Shown piece after piece: positions 7,730-13,721 of a DNA stretch of 35,892 nucleotides. This DNA comes from Cellulomonas triticagri (lineage in GTDB: Bacteria > Actinomycetota > Actinomycetes > Actinomycetales > Cellulomonadaceae). Location: positions 1 to 35,892 of the forward strand of contig NZ_RFFI01000033.1 of assembly GCF_003696205.1 (NCBI RefSeq), given 5' to 3'. Within the stretch, counting starts at the first letter, position 1. Every line of letters begins with the position of its first letter. The notes under the pieces are model-generated. The model made no database searches. It was not told where the DNA came from and saw only the letters and a program-made list of their open reading frames with translations. The position numbers were made by a program, and so were the translations under genes.

Positions 7730-8662
7730 GTGGCCCGCACCACCCCCCGCCCCCCGACCCGCCGCACCGTCGCCGCCGCCGGCCTCGCGCTCGCCGCCCT
7801 CGCCGGGGCCGCGGCCTGCTCCCCCGGTGACAGCGCCGCCGACGGCCACGAGGTCGTCGCCGCGTTCTACCCGCTGCAGTACGTCGCCGAGCGCATCGGC
7901 GGGGAGCACGTCTCCGTCTCCTCGCTGACCCCGCCGGGCGGCGAGTCCCACGACCTCGAGCTGTCCCCCAGCGCCGTCGCCGGGCTCGGCGACGCAGACC
8001 TGGTGGTCTACCTCTCCGGGTTCCAGGCGGCCACGGACGCCGCCGTCGACTCGACGTCACCCGCGCACGTCGTCGACGCCGCCGAGGTCGCGGCGCTCGA
8101 GTCCGGCCCCGACGGCGTCGCCCCCGGCAGCGGCTCCGGGGCGCTCGACCCGCACTTCTGGCTCGACCCCACCCGCCTGGCCGACGTCGGCCAGCAGGTC
8201 GCCGACGCGCTCACCGCGATCGACCCCGAGCACGCCGACGAGTTCGCCGCCGCGGCCGCCGACCTGGCCGCCGACCTCGACGCCCTCGACACCGAGCTCG
8301 CCGACGGCCTCGCCGCGTGCCGGGGAGCCACCCTCGTCGCGTCCCACGAGGCGTTCGGCTACCTCGCGCAGCGCTACGGGCTGCACCAGGTCGGCCTGTC
8401 CGGGATCGACCCCGAGGTCGAGCCGTCGCCCGCCCGCCTGCGCGACGTCGCCGCGACCGTGCGCGACGAGGGCGTGCAGACGCTCTACTTCGAGGTGCTC
8501 ACCAGCCCGAAGGTCACGCAGACGCTCGCCGACGAGCTCGGGGTCGCCACCGCCGTCCTCGACCCCATCGAGGGGCTCGCCGAGGGGGACGACCGGGACT
8601 ACCTCGACATCATGCGCGACAACCTCGACGCGCTGACCACAGGGCTGACCTGCTCGGCCTGA
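7730..8662 (+). CDS. Zinc ABC transporter substrate-binding lipoprotein (ZnuA/AztC type)
   Basis: A 310-residue cluster A-I (TroA-like) metal-binding protein. An RR-containing signal sequence runs up to a lipobox-like AGAAAC at about residue 27. Likely zinc ligands are His74 (GESHDLELSP), His142 (LDPHFWLDP) and His206 (ASHEAFGYLAQRYG), plus an acidic residue near LDPIEGL. The ligand set fits zinc or manganese, and the aztD partner points to zinc. The loop after the first ligand lacks the His-rich stretch of ZnuA, as in AztC, where the chaperone AztD takes that role. The GTG at 7730 has GGAAGGA upstream, which rules out the longer frame. No permease or ATPase gene follows, so the membrane part must be encoded elsewhere. 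It ends just before a strong hairpin. Confidence 0.88.
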   Translation: MARTTPRPPTRRTVAAAGLALAALAGAAACSPGDSAADGHEVVAAFYPLQYVAERIGGEHVSVSSLTPPGGESHDLELSPSAVAGLGDADLVVYLSGFQAATDAAVDSTSPAHVVDAAEVAALESGPDGVAPGSGSGALDPHFWLDPTRLADVGQQVADALTAIDPEHADEFAAAAADLAADLDALDTELADGLAACRGATLVASHEAFGYLAQRYGLHQVGLSGIDPEVEPSPARLRDVAATVRDEGVQTLYFEVLTSPKVTQTLADELGVATAVLDPIEGLAEGDDRDYLDIMRDNLDALTTGLTCSA

Positions 8663-8667
8663 GCACT

Positions 8668-8725
8668 GCCGGAACACAGGACGGGCCCGTCACCTCGCGG
8701 TGGCGGGCCCGTCCTGCGTTCCGGC
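8668..8725. terminator. Strong bidirectional hairpin terminator
   Basis: A long inverted repeat: GCCGGAAC (8668-8675) pairs with GTTCCGGC (8718-8725), and GGACGGGCCCG pairs with CGGGCCCGTCC inside it, with a TCGC loop. It fills the 64-base gap between the convergent zinc-binding-protein gene and the small minus-strand gene and could end transcription from both sides. Confidence 0.8.
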
Positions 8726-8726
8726 G

Positions 8727-8996
8727 TCAGTGCGTCCGGAGCGCCTCGACGAGGTCGGCCTTGCGCATCGTGGACCGCCCCGCGATGCCGAGCTCGGCAG
8801 CGCGGTGCCGCAGGTCGTCGACGGTCCAGTCGTCGTACGAGCCGGACTCGCCGCCCTTGCGCCCGACGGCGCTGCGGCCGCGCGCGGCGGCAGCGTTGGC
8901 GATGCGCGCGGACTTCTCCTTGCTGTTGCCCTCGTCGCGGAGCTCCTCGTAGAGCCCTTTGTCCTTGACGCTCGGTCCCGGATCCCGTCGCGGCAT
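8727..8996 (-). CDS. Small DUF7218-like / Rho-N domain protein
   Basis: An 89-residue basic protein. The N-terminal half (PSVKDKGLYEELRDEGNSKEKSARIANAAA) is the conserved short motif of small actinobacterial proteins of the DUF7218 type. The C-terminal half (YDDWTVDDLRHRAAELGIAGRSTMRKADLVEALRTH) is a Rho termination factor N-terminal / SAP-like helix-extended-loop-helix fold that often binds nucleic acid. The ATG at 8996 has a strong GGAGGAG upstream, so the much longer open frame reading in from 9974 is not the gene. It sits between two zinc-responsive units but has no visible Zur-like box. A nucleic-acid-binding or stress-related role is an inference. Confidence 0.82.
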   Translation of the reverse strand: MPRRDPGPSVKDKGLYEELRDEGNSKEKSARIANAAAARGRSAVGRKGGESGSYDDWTVDDLRHRAAELGIAGRSTMRKADLVEALRTH

Positions 8997-9079
8997 GTCC
9001 GTCTCCTCCCCGGGACGCCGGTCCGGCGCCCTGCGTCCGACGATGCCCCCGCGCGGACGCGGCCGCACCCCGGGCGCCG

Positions 9080-10189
9080 TCAGGCCGCGCGGTCCCCGAG
9101 CCACGGCGCGAGGACGTCCTCGGCCCCGAGCCACGGGTGCAGCCCGCGCGCGTGCTCGGCGGGGGTCAGCAGCACCTCCTCGAACGCCGCGCGCAGGTCC
9201 GCCCGGACGTCCTCGACGCCCGTGAACACCAGCCGGGTCGTCGCGGGGCGGCGCCCCCAGGTGCCGAGGTCGCCGACGCTGAGCTGCCCGCCCGCGCCGT
9301 CCCACGCGCACACCGAGTCGGGGCGGGTCGGCACCCAGAAGTGCCCGCGGCTGCGGTGCCGGCCCTGGCCGAGCCGGGCGACGTCCTCCACGAGGCGGCC
9401 GGGGTGCAGGGGCCGGTCGGCGCGCAGCTCCAGCGTCCAGACGCCGCGGTCGGTCGGTGCCCCCGGGACGGCGGCGGCGTGCAGCGGGTCGAGGCGGCGG
9501 TCGGCGGTGCGGGCGTCGTGCGTCCCGGACAGCAGGGCCGTGACGTCGGCGGCGTAGATGCCGTCCACGCGGGCACCGTCGGCGGCGCGGACGTGGTCCA
9601 GCAGGTCGGACGCCACGGGGTGCTCGTGGCGGTCCCCGGCGACGAGGACGACGTCGGCGTGCCCGACCTGCGCGGCGAGCGCCTCGCCGACGGCGCGCTC
9701 GTCGTCGTCGGTGAGGGCGAGGTCGCGCTCGGCGAGGAGGTCGTCGCCGAGCAGGTCGTCCTCGAACGTCGCGAGGTCGAGCGCGGACACGACCCGCGCG
9801 AGCCGCAGGCGGCGCAGCGGTCCGCGACCCTGGGTCGCGGCACCGAGGGCGCGGGTGACGGGGAGCGACTCGGCGGAGACGGGCAGCGCGAGGAGCACGG
9901 CGTCCCACCGGGGGTCGCGCGCGAGGCGGGCGAGGGTCGGGACCGCGTCCTCCCGCACCGCGCAGGACAGGCACGCGTGCTGCAGCGGCACGAGCACGTC
10001 CTCCACGACGCCGGTGGCGTCGGCGACGACGCGGCGGATCGCGCCGCCGTCCGGACCGTCGTGGATGTCGTGCCGCAGCACGACCGTGCGGGGGTGGTCG
10101 ACGACGACGCCGAACGCCACGGCGTCGCGCAGCAGCGGGTCGACGGTGGCGAGCACCACCAGGGGGCGGGGGTCACGGGAGACGGGCAT
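9080..10189 (-). CDS. COG0523 (CobW-like) protein with degenerate GTPase domain
   Basis: A 369-residue protein. The C-terminal part (about residues 260-369: [53 protein letters not shown]) is the CobW C-terminal domain. The family's metal motif appears as [11 protein letters not shown] (Cys73, Cys76) rather than CxCC. The N-terminus ([21 protein letters not shown]) occupies the place of the Walker A loop but has no GxxGxGK(S/T), so canonical GTP binding is doubtful. I recall the same feature in the Zur-regulated mycobacterial Rv0106 family. COG0523 proteins are linked to metal supply, especially of zinc. The gene is divergent from the alternative ribosomal operon and shares its Zur-like box. 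TAGGCT (10196-10201, minus strand) ends six bases before the ATG, so it is probably leaderless. Confidence 0.85.
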   Translation of the reverse strand: MPVSRDPRPLVVLATVDPLLRDAVAFGVVVDHPRTVVLRHDIHDGPDGGAIRRVVADATGVVEDVLVPLQHACLSCAVREDAVPTLARLARDPRWDAVLLALPVSAESLPVTRALGAATQGRGPLRRLRLARVVSALDLATFEDDLLGDDLLAERDLALTDDDERAVGEALAAQVGHADVVLVAGDRHEHPVASDLLDHVRAADGARVDGIYAADVTALLSGTHDARTADRRLDPLHAAAVPGAPTDRGVWTLELRADRPLHPGRLVEDVARLGQGRHRSRGHFWVPTRPDSVCAWDGAGGQLSVGDLGTWGRRPATTRLVFTGVEDVRADLRAAFEEVLLTPAEHARGLHPWLGAEDVLAPWLGDRAA

Positions 10190-10195
10190 AGGTCG

Positions 10196-10235
10196 AGCCT
10201 ACCCCTTACTGATAGCGGTTCTCATGATCTATAGT
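10196..10235. promoter_or_regulatory. Shared divergent promoter region with Zur-like box
   Basis: TGATAGCGGTTCTCA (10210-10224) is an imperfect palindrome of the actinobacterial Zur type (TGA-N9-TCA). Rightward, the -10 TATAGT (10230-10235) ends seven bases before the rpmB ATG. Leftward, TAGGCT (10201-10196) ends six bases before the COG0523 ATG, with TGAGAA as its -35 inside the box. The box covers the -35 region in both directions, so one Zur dimer could shut both promoters. Both transcripts would be leaderless. Confidence 0.78.
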
Positions 10236-10242
10236 GGTGACC

Positions 10243-10479
10243 ATGTCCGCTCACTGCCAGGTCCTCGGTACCTCACCGGGGTTCGGCCACTCGATCTCGC
10301 ACTCCCACCGGCGCACCAAGCGCCGGTTCGACCCGAACATTCAGAAGAAGCGCTACTGGGTCCCCTCGCTCGGCCGGATGGTCACGCTGCGGGTCTCCGC
10401 CCGGGGCATCAAGACCATCGACAAGCTCGGCATCGAGGTCGTCGTCGCCCGGATCCTGGCGCGCGGGGAGAAGGTCTGA
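10243..10479 (+). CDS. rpmB: 50S ribosomal protein L28, zinc-independent (C-) paralogue
   Basis: A 78-residue bL28 with the family core [21 protein letters not shown]. Zinc-binding actinobacterial L28 carries CxxC near the N-terminus; here only one cysteine remains (MSAHCQVLG), so the site is lost. It is the first gene of a six-gene operon of alternative ribosomal proteins under a Zur-like box. The start at 10243 is preferred over the GTG nine bases upstream because the -10 (10230-10235) would then leave no room. It is probably leaderless. In zinc starvation such paralogues replace zinc-containing versions. Confidence 0.93.
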   Translation: MSAHCQVLGTSPGFGHSISHSHRRTKRRFDPNIQKKRYWVPSLGRMVTLRVSARGIKTIDKLGIEVVVARILARGEKV

Positions 10480-10646
10480 TGGCCCGCGCCGCCGACGTCC
10501 GCCCGATCATCAAGCTGCGCTCCACCGCGGGCACCGGCTTCACCTACGTCACCCGCAAGAACCGCCGCAACGACCCCGACCGCCTCGTGCTGCGCAAGTT
10601 CGACCCGGTCGTGCGCCGCCACGTCGACTTCAAGGAGGAGCGCTGA
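10479..10646 (+). CDS. rpmG: 50S ribosomal protein L33, zinc-independent paralogue
   Basis: A 55-residue bL33 ([36 protein letters not shown]). It has no cysteine at all, so the usual two CxxC pairs that hold zinc are missing. The ATG overlaps the rpmB stop by one base (TGATG) and is preceded by GGGGAGAAGG inside rpmB, which indicates coupled translation. Confidence 0.93.
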   Translation: MARAADVRPIIKLRSTAGTGFTYVTRKNRRNDPDRLVLRKFDPVVRRHVDFKEER

Positions 10647-10951
10647 TGGCCAAGAAGTCCAAGATCGCCCGGAACGAGCAGCGCAAGGAGGTCGTCGCCC
10701 GGTACGCCGAGCAGCGGCTGGCCCTCAAGCGCGCCGCGGTCAACCCGCACGCCAGCGCCGAGGAGCGCGCGCTCGCGCGCGCCGCCCTGCACGCCCTGCC
10801 GCGCGACGCGTCCCCGACCCGGGTGCGCAACCGCGACGTCGCCGACGGCCGACCCCGCGGGTACGTCGGCAAGTTCGGGCTGTCCCGCGTGCGGATGCGG
10901 CAGATGGCGCACCGCGGCGAGCTGCCCGGCGTGACCAAGTCCAGCTGGTGA
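10646..10951 (+). CDS. rpsN: 30S ribosomal protein S14, zinc-independent paralogue
   Basis: A 101-residue uS14 of the long, cysteine-free form. The conserved C-terminal block [43 protein letters not shown] is intact. The short zinc-binding form carries four cysteines, which are absent here. The start codon overlaps the rpmG stop by one base, and a strong AAGGAGGAG lies just upstream within rpmG. It assembles in the 30S head and is known to replace the zinc form under zinc limitation in other bacteria. Confidence 0.94.
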   Translation: MAKKSKIARNEQRKEVVARYAEQRLALKRAAVNPHASAEERALARAALHALPRDASPTRVRNRDVADGRPRGYVGKFGLSRVRMRQMAHRGELPGVTKSSW

Positions 10952-10961
10952 GGAGACCGAG

Positions 10962-11225
10962 ATGAAGCAGGGCATCCACCCCGACTACCACCCCGTCGTG
11001 TTCCGGGACATCAGCGCGGACTTCGCGTTCCTGACCCGGTCCACGATCACCTCCGACAAGACGATCGAGTGGGAGGACGGGAACACCTACCCCGTGGTCG
11101 ACGTCGACGTGTCGTCCGCGAGCCACCCGTTCTACACGGGCAAGTCGCGCGTGCTGGACACCGCCGGGCGGGTCGAGAAGTTCCGCCAGCGCTACGGCCT
11201 GGCCACACCCGAGGAGACCCGATGA
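10962..11225 (+). CDS. rpmE2: 50S ribosomal protein L31 type B
   Basis: An 87-residue bL31 type B ([28 protein letters not shown], then [26 protein letters not shown]). Type B lacks the CxxC of type A, and no cysteine is present. It follows rpsN by ten bases with GAGGAG as Shine-Dalgarno. It is a classic Zur-repressed protein in many bacteria. It overlaps the next gene by four bases (ATGA). Confidence 0.94.
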   Translation: MKQGIHPDYHPVVFRDISADFAFLTRSTITSDKTIEWEDGNTYPVVDVDVSSASHPFYTGKSRVLDTAGRVEKFRQRYGLATPEETR

Positions 11226-11344
11226 AGGTCCGCGCGTCGCTCGCGTCGCTCAAGAAGAAGGAGGGCTCGATCGTCGTGCGCCGCCACGGCAAGACCTTCG
11301 TCATCAACAAGAAGAACCCGCGCTGGAAGGCGAGGCAGGGCTGA
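11222..11344 (+). CDS. rpmJ2: 50S ribosomal protein L36, zinc-independent paralogue
   Basis: A 40-residue bL36 ([40 protein letters not shown], read in two parts: a lysine-rich start and the [13 protein letters not shown] end typical of the YkgO type). The C-x2-C-x12-C-x4-H zinc site of standard L36 is absent. GAGGAG lies five bases before the ATG, which overlaps the rpmE2 stop. Confidence 0.93.
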   Translation: MKVRASLASLKKKEGSIVVRRHGKTFVINKKNPRWKARQG

Positions 11345-11514
11345 TGGCCGTCCCCAAGCGGAAGATGTCCCGCTCGAACACCCGCGCGCGCCGGTCGCAG
11401 TGGAAGGCGAGCGCCACCCCGCTCACCCGGGTGCGCACCCCGGACGGCCGCGAGGTCGAGGTCCCGCGCCGCCTGGTCCGCGCCGTCGAGCGCGGCCTGG
11501 TCGACCCGCGCTGA
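11344..11514 (+). CDS. rpmF: 50S ribosomal protein L32, zinc-independent paralogue
   Basis: A short gene of 56 codons that is easy to miss. The start [20 protein letters not shown] is the bL32 signature, and the rest ([20 protein letters not shown]) has lost the four cysteines that bind zinc in standard L32. The ATG overlaps the rpmJ2 stop by one base (TGATG). As the last gene of the operon it is followed by a hairpin. L32 is a common member of Zur-controlled C- sets in actinobacteria. Confidence 0.92.
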   Translation: MAVPKRKMSRSNTRARRSQWKASATPLTRVRTPDGREVEVPRRLVRAVERGLVDPR

Positions 11515-11521
11515 CGCGCCC

Positions 11522-11581
11522 CGTCGCCCCACGATCCTCGTCCCGCCATCCCGTGGGGCGACGCGAGGACCGTGGGGCGTC
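11522..11581. terminator. Hairpin after the ribosomal operon, with two possible right arms
   Basis: CGTCGCCCCACG (11522-11533) pairs perfectly with CGTGGGGCGACG (11552-11563). A second, imperfect copy of the right arm follows (CGAGGACCGTGGGGCGTCG, 11563-11581) and could pair with 11522-11539 instead, including CCTCG with CGAGG. The element probably ends the rpmB-rpmF transcript. The second arm runs close to the promoter of the next gene. Confidence 0.6.
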
Positions 11582-11594
11582 GTGCGTCCGCGGG

Positions 11595-11600
11595 TAGCGT
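11595..11600 (+). promoter_or_regulatory. -10 hexamer (TAGCGT) of the alpha/beta hydrolase gene
   Basis: TAGCGT ends seven bases before the GTG at 11608, with no Shine-Dalgarno, implying a leaderless mRNA. Confidence 0.55.
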
Positions 11601-11607
11601 GCCCCGG

Positions 11608-12258
11608 GTGAGCAGCAGCGGGACGAGCGTCGACGTCACCACGCCGCAGGGGGTCGCGCGGGCGCACGTGCTGCTGCCCGAGGGCGCGAGCACCGGCCCC
11701 GACGGGCGCGCCGTGCTGCCCGGGGCGCTGGTGCTCGGGCACGGCGCGGGCGGCGGGATCGACGCCCCGGACCTCGTCGCGGTGTCCGCCGTGGCGCTCG
11801 ACCTCGGGCTCGGCGTGGTGCTGGTCGAGCAGCCCTACCGCGTCGCGGGCAAGCGGATCGGCCCCCGCGGCGCCGCGCTCGACACCGCGTGGGAGGCCGT
11901 CGTCGCGCACCTGCGCGCGCACGTCCTCGACGCCCCGCTGGTCACCGGCGGCCGGTCCGCGGGAGCGCGCACCGCGTGCCGGACGGCCGCCGCGACCGGG
12001 TCCGCCGCCGTGCTGTGCCTGGCGTTCCCCACGCAGCCCGCGGGCCGCCCTGACCTGCCGAGCCGCCTGCCGGAGCTCGACGCCGTCGCGGTCCCGACGC
12101 TGGTCGTCCAGGGCGCCACCGACCCGTTCGGCGTCCCCCCGGCCGCCCCGCACCGGGAGGTCGAGGTCGTCGCCGGGGACCACGCGCTGAAGAAGGACGT
12201 GCCCGCCGTCGCGGCGGCCGTGCGCGACTGGCTGGGGCGCACGCTCCCCCGGGCGTGA
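11608..12258 (+). CDS. Alpha/beta hydrolase of the KANL3/Tex30-like type
   Basis: A 216-residue hydrolase-fold protein. The oxyanion-hole strand is LVLGHGAGGG (about residues 48-57), the nucleophile elbow is GGRSAGAR with the serine near residue 115, and acid and histidine candidates are in VVQGATDPFG and GDHALKK near the C-terminus. The small size, lack of a lid and the GGRSAGA elbow match the KANL3/Tex30 group, whose substrates are unknown. The start at 11608 is set by the -10 hexamer and by the conserved N-terminus. The gene ends only three bases before the convergent UPF0303 gene. Confidence 0.82.
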   Translation: MSSSGTSVDVTTPQGVARAHVLLPEGASTGPDGRAVLPGALVLGHGAGGGIDAPDLVAVSAVALDLGLGVVLVEQPYRVAGKRIGPRGAALDTAWEAVVAHLRAHVLDAPLVTGGRSAGARTACRTAAATGSAAVLCLAFPTQPAGRPDLPSRLPELDAVAVPTLVVQGATDPFGVPPAAPHREVEVVAGDHALKKDVPAVAAAVRDWLGRTLPRA

Positions 12259-12261
12259 CCC

Positions 12262-12738
12262 TCAGCCGTCGAGGAAGGTCCGGATCGCCTCGGTGACGAG
12301 CGCGTGGTCGTCGGCCTGCGGCAGCCCCGAGACGGTGACCACGCCGACGACCCCGACGCCCTCGACGTGCACGGGGAACGCCCCGCCGTGCGCGGCGTAC
12401 TCCTGCAGCGGCAGCTCGGTCGCGGCGGCGAACGTCGTCCCGCGCTCGCGCGCCCGCAGCCCCTGCAGGAACGAGGACGTCCCGAACCGCTCGACGACCC
12501 GCACCTTGCGCTGCACCCACGAGTCGTTGTCCGCGACCGTGCCCGGGCGCGCGGCGTGGAACAGCTGCTGCGTGCCGCGGCGGATGTCGACCGTCACCGG
12601 AAGACCGCGCTCGGTGGCGAGCCGCACCAGCAGGGAGCCGAGCTCCCACGCGTCGTCGTTGGTGAAGGTGGCGAACCGCAGGTCGCGCTCCTGGCGCTCG
12701 ACCTCGGCGATCAGGGCACGGACGTCCGAGTCGGTCAT
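12262..12738 (-). CDS. UPF0303 / DUF336 heme-degrading-domain protein
   Basis: A 158-residue protein of the UPF0303 group within the GlcG/HbpS-like DUF336 superfamily. Conserved blocks are FTNDDAWELGSLL, VTVDIRRGTQQLFHAA, NDSWVQRKVRVV and EYAAHGGAFPVHVEGVGVVG-VVTVSGLPQADDHALV. HbpS-like members bind heme or cobalamin; whether this group does is not established. The ATG at 12738 is preceded by CAGGAT (12746-12751, minus strand) at seven bases and no Shine-Dalgarno, so it is probably leaderless. It is divergent from the XRE-cupin regulator and could be its target. Confidence 0.82.
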   Translation of the reverse strand: MTDSDVRALIAEVERQERDLRFATFTNDDAWELGSLLVRLATERGLPVTVDIRRGTQQLFHAARPGTVADNDSWVQRKVRVVERFGTSSFLQGLRARERGTTFAAATELPLQEYAAHGGAFPVHVEGVGVVGVVTVSGLPQADDHALVTEAIRTFLDG

Positions 12739-12782
12739 GGTCCCGATCCTGCCACCGACGCCCCGCGCGCGGGGACCTCGCC

Positions 12783-12811
12783 TTGACAAACCCGGTTGCC
12801 GGATCGGCAAT
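12783..12811 (+). promoter_or_regulatory. Promoter of the XRE-cupin regulator with palindromic operator
   Basis: A consensus -35 TTGACA (12783-12788) is followed after 17 bp by a weak -10, GGCAAT (12806-12811). TTGCCG-GAT-CGGCAA (12796-12810) is a perfect inverted repeat with a three-base centre lying across the spacer and -10. This is the expected place for a repressor site. Autoregulation by the adjacent regulator is the simplest reading. Confidence 0.55.
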
Positions 12812-12818
12812 GGATGCC

Positions 12819-13499
12819 ATGCCCCGCCACCCCGCAGCGCCCGCACCGACTCCCCCGCCCGTCGCCGGCCCGGCCGCGGCCGGACACGAGCCCGGCCACG
12901 AGCCCGGTGACCTGGAGCCCGTGCTCGACGCCGTCGGCCCGCGCCTGCGCGACCTGCGCCAGCGGCGCGGCGCCACCCTGGCCGACCTGTCCCGCACCAC
13001 CGGCATCTCGGTCAGCACGCTGTCCCGCCTGGAGTCCGGGCAGCGCCGCCCGACCCTGGAGCTGCTGCTGCCGCTCGCCCGCGCCCACCAGGTGCCGCTG
13101 GACGAGCTCGTCGGCGCCCCGGAGACCGGCGACCCCCGTGTGCACCTGTCCCCGGTGCAGCGCGGCGGCACGACCTACCTGCCGCTGACCCGCCGCCCCG
13201 GCGGCCTGCAGGCGTACAAGATCGTGCTCCCCGCCGGGCACCACCCCGGGCCGCCGGAGCCGAAGACCCACGAGGGCTACGAGTGGATGTACGTGCTGTC
13301 CGGCCAGATCCGGCTGCTGCTCGGCGAGCACGACCTGCTGCTCGGCCCGGGCGAGGTCGTCGAGTTCGACACCCGGGTGCCGCACTGGATCACCAACCCC
13401 GGACCGGGGGCCACCGAGGTGCTGACGCTGTTCGGCCCCCAGGGCGAGCGCATGCACGTCCGCGCCCGCCCCCGCCGCCGGACCGCCGCCGACGCCTGA
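12819..13499 (+). CDS. XRE-family transcriptional regulator with C-terminal cupin domain
   Basis: A 226-residue cytoplasmic regulator. After a Pro/His-rich disordered lead of about 30 residues comes an XRE helix-turn-helix (LRDLRQRRGATLADLSRTTGISVSTLSRLESGQRRPTLE region, about residues 43-82), then a cupin barrel (about 130-205) with HEGYEWMYVLSGQIRLLLGE and a second half ending VEFDTRVPHWITNPG. Such proteins sense small molecules with the cupin and repress nearby genes. ATG 12819 is preferred over ATG 12810, because the -10 at 12806-12811 overlaps the latter. The convergent downstream gene is an ArsB-like transporter, and the divergent neighbour is the UPF0303 gene. Confidence 0.88.
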   Translation: MPRHPAAPAPTPPPVAGPAAAGHEPGHEPGDLEPVLDAVGPRLRDLRQRRGATLADLSRTTGISVSTLSRLESGQRRPTLELLLPLARAHQVPLDELVGAPETGDPRVHLSPVQRGGTTYLPLTRRPGGLQAYKIVLPAGHHPGPPEPKTHEGYEWMYVLSGQIRLLLGEHDLLLGPGEVVEFDTRVPHWITNPGPGATEVLTLFGPQGERMHVRARPRRRTAADA

Positions 13500-13551
13500 C
13501 CCCACCACACCCCTCCTCCCGCGCCCCACCCCGCACCGTTGCAGCGTCGAC

Positions 13552-13601
13552 TGGTCAGCAGATGCGGGATTCGAGCGCCGCTGACCAACACCTGCTGACC
13601 A
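13552..13601. repeat. 13-bp inverted repeat in a convergent gap
   Basis: TGGTCAGCAGATG (13552-13564) and CACCTGCTGACCA (13589-13601) are inverted copies with one mismatch, separated by 24 bases that hold a third partial copy (CTGACCA, 13581-13587). The composition is less GC-rich than the surroundings. The element lies downstream of two converging genes. It may be a terminator for the regulator gene or a dispersed intergenic repeat. Confidence 0.6.
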
Positions 13602-13649
13602 CTCGCCGAACGACCGGAGCGGAGAGGCGCGCTGCGGGGGTGCGCGGGG

Positions 13650-13693
13650 CGGGGGTGGGGCGGGGGTGGGGCGGGGGTGGGGCGGGGGCGGGG
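13650..13693 (+). repeat. G-rich tandem repeat, four 11-bp units
   Basis: The unit CGGGGGTGGGG is repeated three times exactly and a fourth time with T changed to C, followed by more G-runs to about 13700. The plus strand carries at least eight runs of four or five Gs, so it could form stacked G-quadruplexes. It lies in the gap where the XRE-cupin gene and the ArsB-like gene converge. Confidence 0.9.
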
Positions 13694-13721
13694 ACGGGGT
13701 AGGTGGGCGCGTGCGTCAGGG

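Noticed and set aside
8727-9974. A 415-residue frame ending in the Rho-N protein
   Set aside because: The upstream part is a shadow of the COG0523 gene. GGAGGAG before the ATG at 8996 marks the real start.
13650-13693. The G-rich array as a CRISPR or an integration site
   Set aside because: Units are 11 bp without spacers, and there are no cas, integrase or tRNA genes.
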